NCBI GenBank assembly: GCA_951394045.1
Contig: OX595988.1
Coordinates: forward strand, 1,574,501 to 1,638,500
Source of the DNA: Nitzschia sp. DOCU1
Lineage: Eukaryota; Bacillariophyta; Bacillariophyceae; Bacillariales; Bacillariaceae
Direction: 5' to 3'
DNA: 64,000 nucleotides
The notes beneath the pieces are model-generated. The model saw only the letters and a program-made list of their open reading frames with translations, did not search any database and was not told the origin of the DNA. Position numbers and translations under genes: made by a program. Positions within the stretch are counted from its first letter, which is position 1, and each line of letters starts with the position of its first letter. Shown in pieces: positions 1-12,700 of this stretch.

Positions 1-2
1 TC

Positions 3-83
3 AAGCGACGTTACTTGGAAGTCGATGATTCGACTCAAGATGAGTACAAGTGCAACGTCTTCACAGAATGGTTTCGCCTTTGA
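3..83 (+). CDS. possible 3' end of a gene cut by the window edge
   Basis: Reading in frame from base 3, an open stretch of 26 codons (beginning KRRYLEVDD and ending EWFRL) runs from the window edge to a TGA at 81-83. The composition is mixed charged and aromatic, which looks more like coding than the neighbouring frames do. Frame 1 is also open, to about base 150, so the choice is not firm. No domain can be recognised from so short a piece. Confidence 0.2.
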   Translation, partial: KRRYLEVDDSTQDEYKCNVFTEWFRL

Positions 84-541
84 TGCCTCTCTTGCAAAGG
101 TGCGCAGTCGTACGATACTGGGCCTTTCTTTTTTAACGCCATCGTAGTTTGGTCTCTGGGGTCATGGTCGACGCCTGCGACTTGGAGAGCAGCAAACCAC
201 TCCCGCGATCCCCTCGTCTTGAAATCGCCCGCCGACATTTCTCTGCGACAGAGGTGCGACATATCGCAACGGACGGAATAGGTATCATATGCTACAGACA
301 GTCAGTAGGTATGTACGATACGACAAGCGATTGCTGACTAAATGGATTTGGTTTGTTTCTCCTTCAATCTACTCTCTACTACTACTGGTATCATAGAGAG
401 AGGGAAGAGGGTGTCATACTGTAGAATGGTTGCACCTATGTTGCGTGCTCTCGACCTCAAATCGTCAAAGTAGAGAGTCAGTACCAAGTAGTATCTTTCG
501 GTAGCAAACATTGAGTTATTGTTCAAGCCTATGAGTGGAAT
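84..541. other. intergenic, nothing recognised
   Basis: Short overlapping open frames on both strands (up to about 75 codons) show no family signature and mostly lack a convincing start. I see no RNA gene. The right part is presumably the 3' UTR of the minus-strand permease. Confidence 0.4.
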
Positions 542-2574
542 TTAAAGCCCAAACACGGTGCCGATAATGGCGACACCAAAACCGGCGATCACAAAAGCCC
601 AATACATGGCTTTCTCAAGAAAGCCCAACTTGTGGCCAAACAATTTGAGGTAGGCTGCTGCTGGAAAGATTACGGAAACAGTCATGGTACAAATCATTCC
701 AACCATGGAGCAGAGAAAACTAAAGGACGGCACATAAATTGCAACAAGCAGGGCCAAAACCAAGAGAAACACTTTGATAAGTGCCGAAGCAATGACCATG
801 TCATTATCGCTCGACATGTAGGGAGCCACGATTTCTTCCATGCCGATTGCCAAGGGGAACATGGTCAAAGTCAATTTGGAAAAGGCCGTCAACACCATGA
901 GATACGTCAAGATCGTCATTGCCAAAGCTGCGTGCGAGTTTTGCTCCAAAGAAATGGTAACTTGGTCAAAAACAAGGTCGCCAAACATTGCATAACCACT
1001 CAAGCCGACAGCCAAGCAACACGTCATGACAACCAAAAAGGACCAGTCTACCACCTTCTCAAAATCTTGCGGCCTTTGCATTGAACTGTAGATCGATGGA
1101 ATGATAGCATGACCGGAAAAGCAGTAGGCAACCAGTCCAAATGCAATGGCCATTCCATTGACATGAAAAAGGTCGTGGTATGGAGGTGGCGGAGGATGGT
1201 CTAGTCGGCTTGAAGCTTCTTGCGTCAAATCTCCTTCAAATGCAAATGCTAAAATGACCGCTGCGACAACACAAACCGTAGCGAAGGTGCCAACCATACT
1301 CAAGTAGGACAGCAACTTTGCCGTTCGTAGCAGCACAATGGGTATTGCAGAGGCAAAGCAGCAGCCAACCATGAGATGTGTCGTGGAAATTTGTGGGAAT
1401 AGCGTATGGAGATGGTCACCAATCGACACAAGAAAGATACAGATGCAAGAAAAAAGCTCAAAATATAGCACAATGGCCAAAATCAAGGCACCCCAGTATC
1501 CAAACGCCTGTCGTGCAATATCAGGGAACGAACTTATCGGTTTTCGCATTCTGGCTTCGGGCACGGATCCGGCTTGTAGTGGGGTTTTCCAAGGGGAATC
1601 GTCAAAGTAGGCAGCTGGACGAGGATCACCATTAAGCTCTCTGCCGATCAGAATGGAAGTCTTCCAGCAAATGAATCCAAGCACGACAACCGCAAATGTA
1701 CCTCCCAACACACCTGCTTTTGCACAAGAATATGGAAGGCCCAACAAACCGACTCCCTATGATGGAACTATGTTAGTCTGAAACGTCCATATGCTTATTG
1801 CACGCCCTGTCTGTCGATTTTAAACGTACCATCAAGATATTTGCGAGGTTGAACGCGCATTGTGCAGAGGTCGCCTTTCCTTCGATGTTTTTGTGTCTTT
1901 CTAGGCGATCCACCATTCCCTTTTTCGACGCCTTGATAGCTGCTTGGTCTCGACCAAACGACGGCGACCCGTCCCCGTTCTCTTGCTTTTGCGCCTTTTT
2001 CAAAATCTTGGCCCTATATTCGGCTGCTTCCTTTGCCTTTTTCTCTTGCTTCTTTTGGGTGTCAGCCAGTGGCGTTAGCTTTTGGTGCGCGGCGGACGAT
2101 TGCCGCAAGCTTTCCTTGGTGGCTTGAAAGTCCATTGCGGGGGCAGCGGCGGCATCCTTTATGTTTCGCTTTTCGTCAATTGATTTAGTTCGAGCTAACG
2201 GTGGAAGGAGTGTACCTTGTGGCGTCTCATATCGCTGTGACCGAGAGAAGAAGTCAAAAGGTTAGAATAGCCCATCACAGTTTAATCTTGGTCTGGGTCA
2301 ACCCTTGAATGTTCCTTACCATCCGTCTCCTTGCGGCAATGGGAGTGTTTCCAGGCTTGGGGCTCTTTGTGAAGCGTTCTACTTCCACGGGATTAATAAC
2401 GGGACTAGCAAGTAGAGATATCGATCGCTCAAAACTAGCTGGCCATGGCTGATCCATTTCTTGCCAAATCTCCGCATCCGGGCCACTGCTTACTGAAGGA
2501 GATTGCTTCCCATTGTCCTCCAACAGTGGTGACTCTTCATTGGCCTGCTCAACGTCGCCCTTGGTGGTTGCCAT
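542..2574 (-). CDS. AAAP-family amino-acid permease, three exons
   Basis: Exons on the complement are 2320-2574, 1830-2234 and 542-1756, giving 624 residues. Both introns have GT donors and AG acceptors in phase 0. The splice into the last exon creates NILMGVGLLGLPYSCAKAG, the conserved first membrane helix of the amino acid/auxin permease family (SLC32/SLC36-like). The last exon is almost entirely hydrophobic helices, about ten or eleven. The first 200 or so residues are hydrophilic; exon 2 has a Lys/Ala/Gln-rich stretch that may be helical. Family members move neutral amino acids, often with protons, across plasma, vacuolar or vesicle membranes. Substrate and membrane cannot be told from sequence. 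The start is the ATG at 2572-2574. The long N-terminal extension is typical of vacuolar and vesicular members, but that is only an inference. Confidence 0.85.
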
Positions 2575-3110
2575 CTTGCTTAAAACTCTTGGCTTCCTTC
2601 AACAACAAATGATCTCTTTTTTCAAGTTATGCAGTTGCAAGCAACAACTACTGGTGGTCGGCTTAAGTTTGCCTTTCGATATCGATGAGCCCGTCGACAG
2701 TTAACAGTCTTCGGATTGTGAGGACGGAACTCTTTCTCTCCAAGGTTTCGAAAGAAAAGACATCACGAGTGTGACGATGATTGGCGGGCGGGCGTCAACC
2801 CAAAAATAGCGGGGCGCAAATTTTCATTCGTTTCGCCAAAAAAGAACGTCGCGAAGGCTGACAATATATACAGTCCCAGGTACGAGTATCGGGTATGATA
2901 CTTGCTTATTACCATGGCACGCGTGCTTTTTAGAATAGCGTTCACTACCTCTAGTAGAGAGAATCCATTGGCGACTCCCTGCTACAGAGCACAACTTGAG
3001 CAAATACTACAACTTAACGCTGATATGGATAACTTCTGCACAATTTTTCTCCTCGTATTAGCTACCGGTAGTCCTGTCGTGCCCATTTCTCCTGGCGCGA
3101 TCCAAACGGC
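2575..3110. other. intergenic, nothing recognised
   Basis: Lies between the start of the permease gene and the end of the carrier gene, both on the minus strand. Open frames here overlap on both strands and show no family pattern. It should contain the permease promoter, but I see no clear motif. Confidence 0.4.
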
Positions 3111-4241
3111 TCAAGAAGAAGAATGGGAGAGGAAATCCAAAACGGACTCGTATACTACAAACGTAACGGCGGCACTTGGTGCGACTCGAATAGCGTTGGG
3201 AACGCATCCCTTAAAGAAACCGGAGAAACCCTCCTTCACGTAAATTCGTTTCAAAGAGTCCAACATTCCAGCATACTCACGCTTCACTACTCGTACTTCT
3301 CCATCTGCCGTCAATTCTACAATCTCAGAACGTTGCTGCAAGCGAGCTTTGAGTACTTGTAGAGGATAAGTGACTGTACTTGCCACTCTGGAATGAATCA
3401 ACAAGAAGCGTCAGTGTCGCTTTCTATCTCGGGCAGTGTGGTATAGTAGTTTCAAACCGGAAATCACTTACATTTTTGCGACTGCTCCCATTGTCAGATA
3501 GCCAGCCGACTTCTCCAGCCGATCAATGACGGACGATCTTTGTCCCTCGGTGCTGTCACGTTGAGCCCTTGCATAATGAAAGTGCTTTCGGAGAAATTCG
3601 TAGACAACGAATTGAACGCCTCCATGAGACGTGAGCAAAAGAGCGGGACCTGCACCTTTGTAGAGCGCCCTGAAGCCTTCCTCTCTTACAATCGTCCTGG
3701 CCGCGTCATACATTCCATCGTAAGGTTTCACTGTCGTTTTCATCGCCTGCGACGCCTTTCTCATTTGCAGTTGCATCCTTAATTTGATCAGCCAAACTGG
3801 GTTTGTTAAACCAACCATAACACCTCCTGACGTACAAGCGAGAGTGAAGTTCTCCATTGGGGTCAGTGTGTAGCTTGCTTCGCTTTCAGAATGCAACGCT
3901 CTATAGCTTCGCAGTTCCTTCTTGAAGCCTTCATACACAAAGAAAAATCCACCCCAAGATACCGACGACCCGATCAATGCTGGCACCAAGCCCTGGTACA
4001 AACCTGCCACTCCTTCGTGACGAATGACTCCCCGGACTATGCGCATGGTACTCAAGCGGCGTTTTCTCGTGTGATGAGCATCGGAGCTTTTATGTGTATC
4101 AGCATCGCCCTCGTACACTTGTAGTCTGACTTTAATAATGTCAAGTGGCAGGAGCAGAATGGTACTAACCGCGCCGCCAGACAACCCCGCAATGAGCGGC
4201 GCCGACGATGGAGGAACAAATGGCTTAGCTTTCTCGCTCAT
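3111..4241 (-). CDS. mitochondrial carrier (SLC25), folate/FAD/NAD-like
   Basis: Exons on the complement are 3472-4241 and 3111-3387 (348 residues), with donor GTAAGT and acceptor CAG. All three repeats of the mitochondrial carrier family are present, with signatures PLDIIKVRLQ, NPVWLIKLRMQLQ and YPLQVLKARLQQ. The tryptophan in the second (NPVW) and the YPxQVLxARLQ form of the third resemble the SLC25A32/NDT branch that carries folate, FAD, NAD or pyrimidine nucleotides; a general carrier without known substrate is equally possible. The longer frame begins at a non-ATG codon with a stop just upstream, so the ATG at 4239-4241 (MSEKAKPF) is chosen; it leaves about 20 residues before the first helix. 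The predicted site is the mitochondrial inner membrane, although some relatives act in plastids or peroxisomes. The third repeat is encoded after the intron. Confidence 0.88.
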
Positions 4242-4696
4242 GATATGGCCAATGGCGTACCCCAATGAAATAGCTAGGAACCCAATTTAATGAGGGGGTG
4301 CTCTATCGGAAGAGAGGGATAGTGAAGGAGAAAAAAGAGAGCGGAAGAAGAAGAAGAATGAGAAATGACGACGAAGAAAAACGAATCAAAACAATGATGA
4401 ACCGATGGATGTGGCGGAGAGGAGCGAGCTCGCATTATCCAAGACTACTTTGAATCACTAATGGAATAGTCCGTTGAGTCGAATGAATAAAACTACTAGC
4501 TACCGCAGGTTACTACTATTAAAGCAGCGAAGGTTGCACCCTCTGCTGGTCTCCTTCTATTTCATTAGCATTATGATAACTGCAACATGGACGCTATATA
4601 TATTCTACTATCAAAATCTCCACTCTACTACTAGAATGTGAGAAGCCGTCCCCGATGATTCATCATTCACAGGACATGCCGACTGCCCCCAACAGT
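4242..4696. other. intergenic with GA-rich tract
   Basis: The stretch 4307-4390 is strongly GA-rich on the plus strand, so it is CT-rich in the sense direction of the carrier gene that starts at 4241. It could be a pyrimidine-rich leader or promoter element. Nothing else is recognised. Confidence 0.35.
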
Positions 4697-6082
4697 TCAG
4701 CGCCGACGACGACGTCGTCCACCAGCTCTTTTATTGGAGCCTGCTCCTTGGCAGCTGCCCCCATGCGCACAGCCACTGCAACAATGCTCGTCTTCTCGTT
4801 CCAGACGAAGCTCATTCCTGCGCTTGGCGTAAAAATCCCGCAGGGCACGATCTTTGATGACATAGAAAAACAATGCCTTGAACAAGTTTTCCTTAATGTT
4901 GGGCGCAGCAGAGGCACCCAAAGCAGTCGGTCGCGCCGCTTCTCGACAAAAGACGGTACAGAAACGGACCCATGCAGCAATTTTGTCATAGTTGATAGTG
5001 GCACTGTGTTGCCGAAACTCCAACGTGGGCTGGCGACCTTCTCGCAAATTTTGCAGATTGAGCTTATAGTAGCGCGAGTTCCCTGCATTCATGAGCAGAG
5101 CCAGGCTTTCGATATCACGGCATTCCGCCAGAGCTAGATTGCGTCCCTTGTTGGTCAGGAACTTCCCTACCGAGTCGCGATTGCTTTGAAAGTAGCGCTT
5201 CGATTCAACGCTGCCGGTCCGACGCGAAGGGGGCATGAAGGAATCAAAGACATCTTCATATTTGATGAATTGCTGACAGATCTTGATGAGCTGGCCATGA
5301 GTATAATTCTCTACATTGACGTGAACGTGAAATCCCATACTCTTGTTGATCTTGATGGTGCTGTTTGGGTCGTCTTTCAGAGCTCGCGTGATTGTTGCGA
5401 TTTTATGAAGTCCCTCCCCACCGCAAAGAACTGGCGAGACCAGCTCGAAAGTATTGCAGTTTGGCATGGAACGACTGCACTGAATCGAAGAGTCGGGCAC
5501 AATCTTCCATGAGCCCACTTGGCGTCTCCCTTCGGAGTAGTTTGATACCAAGATGCAAGGAACGGGTAAGACTGCAGCAATTTCCGAGAGAGCAACGTTG
5601 GTGGTACATTCAAGTTCCACTCCAAACTTTTCCTCTGGCATGGGCAGCATCCTCAAGGGAAGTGGTCGGCGCTTTTCCTTGAAGGTATGTTGAGCGGCGG
5701 TCTTGCTGGAACTAAACGAAATGGAATGCGAGTAGGTCTCCACGGATCCTCCAGCGCCCCGCACTTTGATCGTTGCGAAGACGGAATCGAACGACGTCTT
5801 TCGGATGCAGAACCGCCAAACTTGTTGCGAGTTTCCTTGCTTGGCAGGAACAGGAGCATAGCAGACATATGGGTTTCCTAGAAAGCTGGACCCCACATCA
5901 AAGCTGACTCGTTGAATGACTCTTTCGAGCTTCTCAGCGTTGCCATTCGCGGGGATCAAAATGTCCACGAACAGCGTCCAATCATGAACCTTTCGTCTGG
6001 TCCCCGAACAATCCATATCGGCTTCATGGTCTGGCAAACGCCGATACGTATTTCCGATCGACAGCTGGATAGTACTAGACAT
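4697..6082 (-). CDS. YEATS-like domain fused to a putative amidoligase
   Basis: A single exon of 461 codons starts at the ATG at 6080-6082. Residues about 150-400 match the amidoligase family related to glutamine synthetase-type COOH-NH2 ligases. Recognisable motifs are FGVELECT (early acidic motif), FELVSPVL, the histidine pair in GFHVHVNV, and PTLEFRQHSATINY followed by WVRFC. Such enzymes are predicted to form amide bonds between a carboxylate and an amine using ATP; substrates in eukaryotes are unknown. Residues about 30-125 look like a YEATS-type beta-sandwich: WTLFVDIL, then VIQRVSFDV, SSFLGNP and a following beta-rich segment align with the family's core strands. That assignment is weaker than the amidoligase one. 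The C-terminus is Cys/Gly-rich and ends in a run of arginines. No signal peptide is seen, so a cytosolic or nuclear site is likely. No neighbour suggests a pathway. Confidence 0.72.
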   Translation of the reverse strand: MSSTIQLSIGNTYRRLPDHEADMDCSGTRRKVHDWTLFVDILIPANGNAEKLERVIQRVSFDVGSSFLGNPYVCYAPVPAKQGNSQQVWRFCIRKTSFDSVFATIKVRGAGGSVETYSHSISFSSSKTAAQHTFKEKRRPLPLRMLPMPEEKFGVELECTTNVALSEIAAVLPVPCILVSNYSEGRRQVGSWKIVPDSSIQCSRSMPNCNTFELVSPVLCGGEGLHKIATITRALKDDPNSTIKINKSMGFHVHVNVENYTHGQLIKICQQFIKYEDVFDSFMPPSRRTGSVESKRYFQSNRDSVGKFLTNKGRNLALAECRDIESLALLMNAGNSRYYKLNLQNLREGRQPTLEFRQHSATINYDKIAAWVRFCTVFCREAARPTALGASAAPNIKENLFKALFFYVIKDRALRDFYAKRRNELRLEREDEHCCSGCAHGGSCQGAGSNKRAGGRRRRRR

Positions 6083-6748
6083 GGTAGCAATAAGACTTTG
6101 TTATCGATTTGTTTTGCTTCGATTGCAAACTCAAACATTCTCACCATCAATGCAGCAACGGAAACTTTTTGTTGAGGGTCAAGATTTCGCGGTTTCCACG
6201 GTCGGACTAATCACACACGTAGGAAACCTACCTGCGGTTCGTCAACAATTCGCGCGAGTCAAAACAGGCACTCGGTCGGTAACAGATAGCTCGGTCTTTC
6301 ATTAATCGGGTCATTTTGTTTGGGCATTCGTCTAACTACAGTAGAGATACGACAATGGCTCTCGCAATTTAGAAGCTACGTTTACTGCCCGAGAGCAGCC
6401 GGAAAAACGACAGCTTTAACGTGAACAACCTGATAGATCCCCAAATAGCGAGCATCACTTGTTGGAGGACAGTAAGTTTGTCATAAAAAGGCAGTAACTA
6501 AGGAGACCGACCAATGGCATACTGTATTGCCTTTTCGTAAAAGAGGGGCGATAGAATCAGTTAAATCTGAGAAAAGTTTCAGGCTCCACCCACGCCTGTT
6601 GGAGGATAGCAAGTTCTTCCTCCAAACAGGGCATCGTCTAAAGAGACTAATTTATTTGTCTTGCTGCTCTACGAGGAATGAGGCAAAGTGGCAGAGATAG
6701 GCTCGACCTATAGCTTATTGTATCTAACGAACTACCTTGTGCTAGCCC
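6083..6748. other. intergenic with a short direct repeat
   Basis: No gene is recognised. Two copies of a short motif, TGTTGGAGGA followed by AGYAAGTT after one or two bases, occur near 6460 and 6597, about 137 bases apart. The copies are imperfect and may be chance. Confidence 0.3.
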
Positions 6749-9700
6749 TTAGAAAGACAGCAGGAGTTCCAGGAGGGGTCTTGATGGATCGAAAATTATG
6801 TTGCCGGATTCGTCGTGGCCATATGGATTTCCCCACACTGCGTCCTGCTGCCCGCTTGGATAAAATTCGTTCTGCCCAGCATTATTTGCACCTGCTTGCG
6901 TCGAAGACACGCCTCGACCGTTTCCTTGGCTCGATGGCACATGCCCGGCACTCATTTCAACAGCGCTTGCTAGGGTCATGTAGGACTGAGCAAATACCCA
7001 GCGAATGCTACTCCAAGCAAAGCAACTTCGGGCCACATTGTTTGTTTCTGCCCCTTCCAGAGGATCGTAGACAACGATTGGGTCAACGGTGAACATTCCT
7101 GTCATGGGGTCGTACGACCCAGTGTTTCTCCTCTGAAGGTAGGGCGACGAAACTGCATATCCGTTGTTAGCATTGGCATCTCGCTCGTGGGTGTTCGAAT
7201 AATCAATGGCGGTAGACTGAGAGTCAAAGTGTTGTCCATAAAAGAGCAAAAAGTGCATCAGCAGCTTTCCTGGTGTAGTCTCTCCGGAACAAAGTACCTC
7301 GATCACATCGTGGAAACTTTGAGGAAAGAAAGATGCAGAGTCATCGGCCAGCGATGCATTCTGTTTCGTTGGAACCGACCCATTGAAGCTTTGTGCATTG
7401 CTCGGCTCAAACGGGGGAGCGGTAGCTGGCAAGGTAGAAACTTTGTTCTGTTCGGGATTCGATTTCGTGTTTGCGTCGCTTTTCGTCTTCTCGGAAATCT
7501 CCGATACTTTGCCTTTCTTAGCATGCCCGACTTGTGCTTTGCCATCGTTCTTCTTCGGTGCAATTTGACTTCCACAATTTGAAGGCGTTGTAGACGCGCC
7601 TTTTGCGACTGCTTCAGCGAACGAGCCCATTTTCTTCGGTGGAGGAACTTTGTTACCTTCTGATGACGCGTTGCCCTCTACGCTGTCGGGGCTGGTTTTC
7701 TGTGAAGACGCCGTTGAGTTTTTTCGTGCGATCGAAGCCCAGGACGACGACGCAGATTCTCCTCGTTTCAACGTGGCAGCGTCGTTCGGGGTGCCACCTT
7801 TCATTGACTTTTGATCTCCTGGTGCCTGGCTTACTTGGTTCTTGGAACTGTCCTTTTTGGACGCGGCAGCCTCCTTCCGCTGGGTATTCAACCCAGAACC
7901 CTTGCTTGCATTTTTCTCACCGTTCTGCTTGGCAGACTTCGACTTAGATTTTTCACTGTGCTTTGTATTCTTGCCCTGGCTTTTTGGATCACTGGCAACC
8001 GCTTCCTTGGTGTTCGAGAAAGCCTCATTCGAAGCCCCGTTGGCGTCTTCGAGCCCCGCACGAGGGATGGCGTTTCCACCACCAGCTGCTACCAGCTTTC
8101 GTTGACGTTCGACCCGTTCGAGTTCCTTTCTGATAATGGCCCTCTCACGGACCACAGAGATTACCAGTAGAAGAAGAGCATAACTACTCAATCCACCAGA
8201 AAAGGGTTCATTCAAGCGTCGCTGCGCCAAGAGCTCTTTCAACACCATGATTACCTGAACGGCAGGTGTGCTGTCTGGAGGAAGCCCGGTTTCTTTGCTG
8301 AACTCTTCAACGACACGCCGGGAGAACTTGGTAGAACCGATACCACCATGTTCGGGCCCTTCAAATGTGATATCGACTTTCAAAAGGCCGTTAACAACGT
8401 CAGCACCGCGCCATGGCATTGGGTTCTGACCACCGGGATAATGCTGCATCGGATCCGAAGGGTCGTTAGCGCCCATCGCTCCCGACTGGCCCGGCTGAGG
8501 TTGCTGCACCAACCATTCGCTATTGCCGGTAGCAGCCTGGAGTCTTGCCGGGTCGGCCAGAATCTTGATCACAGGCACTGTTGCGGTAGGAATAGCTTTC
8601 ACGTGAACGGCCCACGGTTGCCGTTCGAGCTCCATCGCAAGAGTGACCACGCGCTCTGCGTTGGATGTGATAGGAGGATAAACCATTGGAAACTGCAGTT
8701 GAGATGCTGGCGACTTGAGTGGAGACTGCGTCGTCCCGCTATCGGAAAAGTCACTTGACTTGGTCTCGTCATTGTCGACTGCCCTGCCATCGTACTCCGA
8801 CTCGGAACGATTATCAGACGGCACATCGGCCTGAATTGCAGCTAGTTCTGCCTCATCAACCCCACGCACTACAAGGTCAAGATCGGAAGACGGTAGATCT
8901 AGATCGGTGGCGCAGCTGCCGTACATCTCCACCGTGCAACCAACGGGCCATATGGTCTGGAGTAAACGCAACAAAACCGTGAGAATTTAAACTCAGACCA
9001 GAGCTAAGCTGAGAGTGTCTGTGCATATACTTACCGTCAGTGTCTTTTGCAGGGCTCCCAACACTAGGCCACGCTCCAGGCGACGCACACTTAGCGCCTG
9101 CTCACGTCGCTTCATAAATTGAGCGATATCTCGTGTAAGCCTGTCGCAAACGCCCAACAAATGGTACCCCACGTCATTTTCGGCCCCGGGATATGAAGAA
9201 TGGTGGTTATGGTGCACGACGTGAGGTGCATCCAGGCTCGAAGCTACTGAGGAAGTTGCGCTATTAGCATTTCCGGGGCCCAGGAGGGTCGGGAGTGGTG
9301 GCGACAAAGAGATTTCTTTGCTGGGTTGCTTCTGGTTGCTCTGAGCCTTAGTTGCCTCTATGCTTTCGCTGGAGCTCGCTTCGCTTCTTGCTGCACCCGG
9401 AGGTTGAGGAAGGTTCTTCGTCGAGGGCGTCTCCGTGAATGCGGAAACAGTGGACACAGCCGAAAGGGTTTCAGGAAGTGTAGGCGCAGTGTTTTGGTCA
9501 GCAGCCGAGACAGAGCCCAGGACTGACTTCTCCCTACTCTTTTTTCCTGCATCTGCCAACCCTCTCTGACGAGCACGGTCTGCATATGCTCGTTTGGGGA
9601 CCTGTTGCGGACTAGCAGGAGGAGCAACTCCGTTTTGATTGCCCATGAGAATGTCACGCATCGTAGCGCCTTCCTTCGCGTGGGTCCGTTGAACACGAGC

Positions 9701-12700
9701 CGCATCATTGACTTTTCCAGTGGGAGCTGTCTGCTTCTGGTTGGTGTTGGCCGTCCCCCACGCATTCGGAACCGGGCGAGGAGTGGCCTCGATTGTTGCT
9801 TGCTTCCTCCTTGTCACCTGCTCATGGACATCATCAAGTACAGAGTGGAGGATCTCTCGGACCATTTTGCGTTTAGCGGTTCGCTTTCGAGATTCCGTAC
9901 TTCGGACCTTGTTCTTCTTGTTTCCGCCTCCATTCTGCGAATGGTGAGAGCCGTGCCTTCCATGGTTGCCTCTATCCCCTGTTTTCTTACGACTGCCACG
10001 CGATCGGACTTCGACCGTCTCCCATTCCTCGTGGTCGTTCTCCTCGGCAGAAGTCGATTGTACACCATCGTCCGATAGAGCCTTCTCCATGGTTGCGGTC
10101 TCAGATGCCTCTCTTGCCACTGAGGGTGTGACGACAACAGTCCCGACTCCTTCAAGCCTCGAGATTTGAAGTCCGTCTTCCGTTGCATCGGCTTTGCTAG
10201 TAGAATCATCATCTTTCGGTGCCCGGTTTGAACTATCGGCGCTGTTGTCCGTCTCATCAGCCGTCGACCGCTCGGAACCGATACTTTCGGCAGAAGTAGG
10301 GTCGGCCTTGGATGTAGGAGGGCCATCCTTGTATTCCTCCACAACTGGGTTCTCCTCCAAAGCGGGGTTCTCGGCAACTTCTTCGCGAAGTTCTGAATCA
10401 GTTTGTGTCGAAGATTCAATCTTTTCAACAGCAGGCTCGCCCTCCTCTTCCATGGCTGATTCCTTTGCTTTCTCGGCTTCGTCGTTTTGCACCGTTGCTG
10501 TGGGGTGTGAACCGCCCTTCCTCTTCTGCTGTTTTGAATACAAACATGAGCGAACGATTTGCGAGAAACTACAACATAAACACATATGAACAAGCTTACC
10601 TTTCTCTTCTTTTTCCTTTTCGGGTTCTTCTTTCCAGCAGCTATGGTGCCATCAGGAGATGTCTCAGCACCAACGGACACATCATCGGCCACTGCTTCAG
10701 GAATCATCCCAGCATCGCTGGGCTCAGCTGCCTCTGCAACTGGTTCCACCTCAGATGCAGCCTCTGCACTCATGGTGGTGTCTTCAGCTGTTGGTTCAAA
10801 GGAAATTGTTTCGATACTTGGCAGGCTGCGTATTATGTTAGCGACAGCCTCGTTGACTAACGTCAATTTGGAATCCAAGTCAGAAGCCCCATCTGCTTCA
10901 GTCCACTCTCCCATGAAGCTTGCGAGGTCAAGAATAATTATCTCGGTATTCTCCTTTGCTGCACCGGGTTCATTCAAGCTTTTGAACAGCGACGGGACTA
11001 AGGAAACAATGTCGTCCGTCGTCGGACGAGGAACAATATCTTCATGGGATGAAGGTTCAAGTAATAATTGGACACTTTGTTCTTTGCCGGCCCCACTTGA
11101 ATCGATTGGAGCCCCCGCCTTCACGACGTCAGTTGTAGTTGTTTCAATGTCAAGACTCGGGGTAGCAGTGATAGCTTCTGCATTGCCTTGGGTGTCGATT
11201 GGTGCCAATGGCTGGTCCGGGATCGCAGCTGGATCTGCGTCCTGGTCAAAAGCAGGTTTTTCTAAAGTTGGTTTGGATGTAGACGGTTGTGTCTCGGGAG
11301 TAGTAGCGATAGAGCGTTGATAGGATTCCAAGACGGAAAGTTGAAAGCGGAGAAGTAGTAGCATGTACAAGGGGACAGAGGGAGTGTTTGGAACATGTCC
11401 GCTGGCCAAGGATTGGACAGCATCGTTCCAGGAATCACGGACTGGTCCAGAAAGGAACTTTCCAGATGACATGATTTCATCAAAAGCGAAGAGAGCATCT
11501 TTTCCGCTCTTCTCAGACAAATAGGATGGTAGCAGGGAAACAACAGGGACACTACCGGATGTAGCCGGGGCACCAACCAGCTCAAAGGCCGAAGGGGCAA
11601 CAGCACAAACACTGTTCACGAATCTCAAAATTTGTTCCTTTTTCCCGGCCTCCACAGGCGCGGTTTCAGCGGAACTAGATGGAGTCTCCTCGGTAAGAAC
11701 CGGTGTTTCGTCACCAAATTCCTTACCACTAGGTTCTTTCTCTCCCAGAACCATATCAGTTGATGTAGCAGCCCCGTCGACTTGCCCTTCACTGCTACCT
11801 TCACGTATCCGAAAGACATCAGGGTCCTGTGATCCCGTCTCAGCCGTCGCCGAAATGTCGCTGGATGCAGGGTCCTCGTCGCCGATGACGTTATTGCTGG
11901 AACCATTCATGGGCTTTTCATCGGCAGCCTCAACCGTAGCCTCTACTACTACTACCGGCTCCTGACTCTCTGATGCAACATCCGGCAAGGGCGAAGGCGC
12001 CTTATCATCATCCTCGTCCTCAACTGGTTGCTGATCTCCCCTGGATGAATTTTGCTCTCCATCCGATGCACCACTGGGGCTTTCCTCGAAGCAACCCGGC
12101 GGAATAGCAGCCATCCAATCCACAACAGCTGAACGAGCAAAAACGACAGGGCAAAGCAGAAAACAGCAACGTGTGAGAGGGCTTGTCTTACTAAGGTGCG
12201 TGGTGTGGATGGAAGGATTTTCCTCAATATGCACTCGAATCGAGAAAAAGATCCAAACGTAACCGCACAAACTCAAACTCCAGAAACAAAAAAACAACGT
12301 GTGCGCATCACATTCGGAATCTTCCCGCGCCCCCCCTTCAATTCAAGGTTCACCACATGAACATTCCCGTAGATTCAGTACTAACCTTTATTGATATGCC
12401 TGTCCGTCGTCCGACTCCCTCCAATAAACGTGCACGACAATGATGTCGCGCCACGAGAAAGTGCAGCGAGAAAGCCGCGATCGCGAAAGGCAAGGGCAAC
12501 GACCTGATCCTCTGTAGATAACGAAGCAAACCACTCCCGAGCCTTTTCATTATCATCACCCACGATTTTTGTAGTGTCATTTGTCATAGCTTCTTCATCA
12601 AGTGCCACTGAAATGCCCAACGATTTTTCTCGTTCGGCTTCGCTATTATGATTCTCGATCTCAATGTCGACTTTGCCAACGACTGGACTGGATTCTTGCC

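Noticed and set aside
632..1084. 150-codon plus-strand open frame inside the permease
   Set aside because: It is antisense to a clear membrane-protein exon and shows no family pattern.
9605..11320. Long plus-strand open frames (157, 244 codons) within the TRF4-like gene
   Set aside because: They mirror low-complexity Ser/Ala-rich minus-strand coding sequence; mirror frames of such sequence are commonly open.
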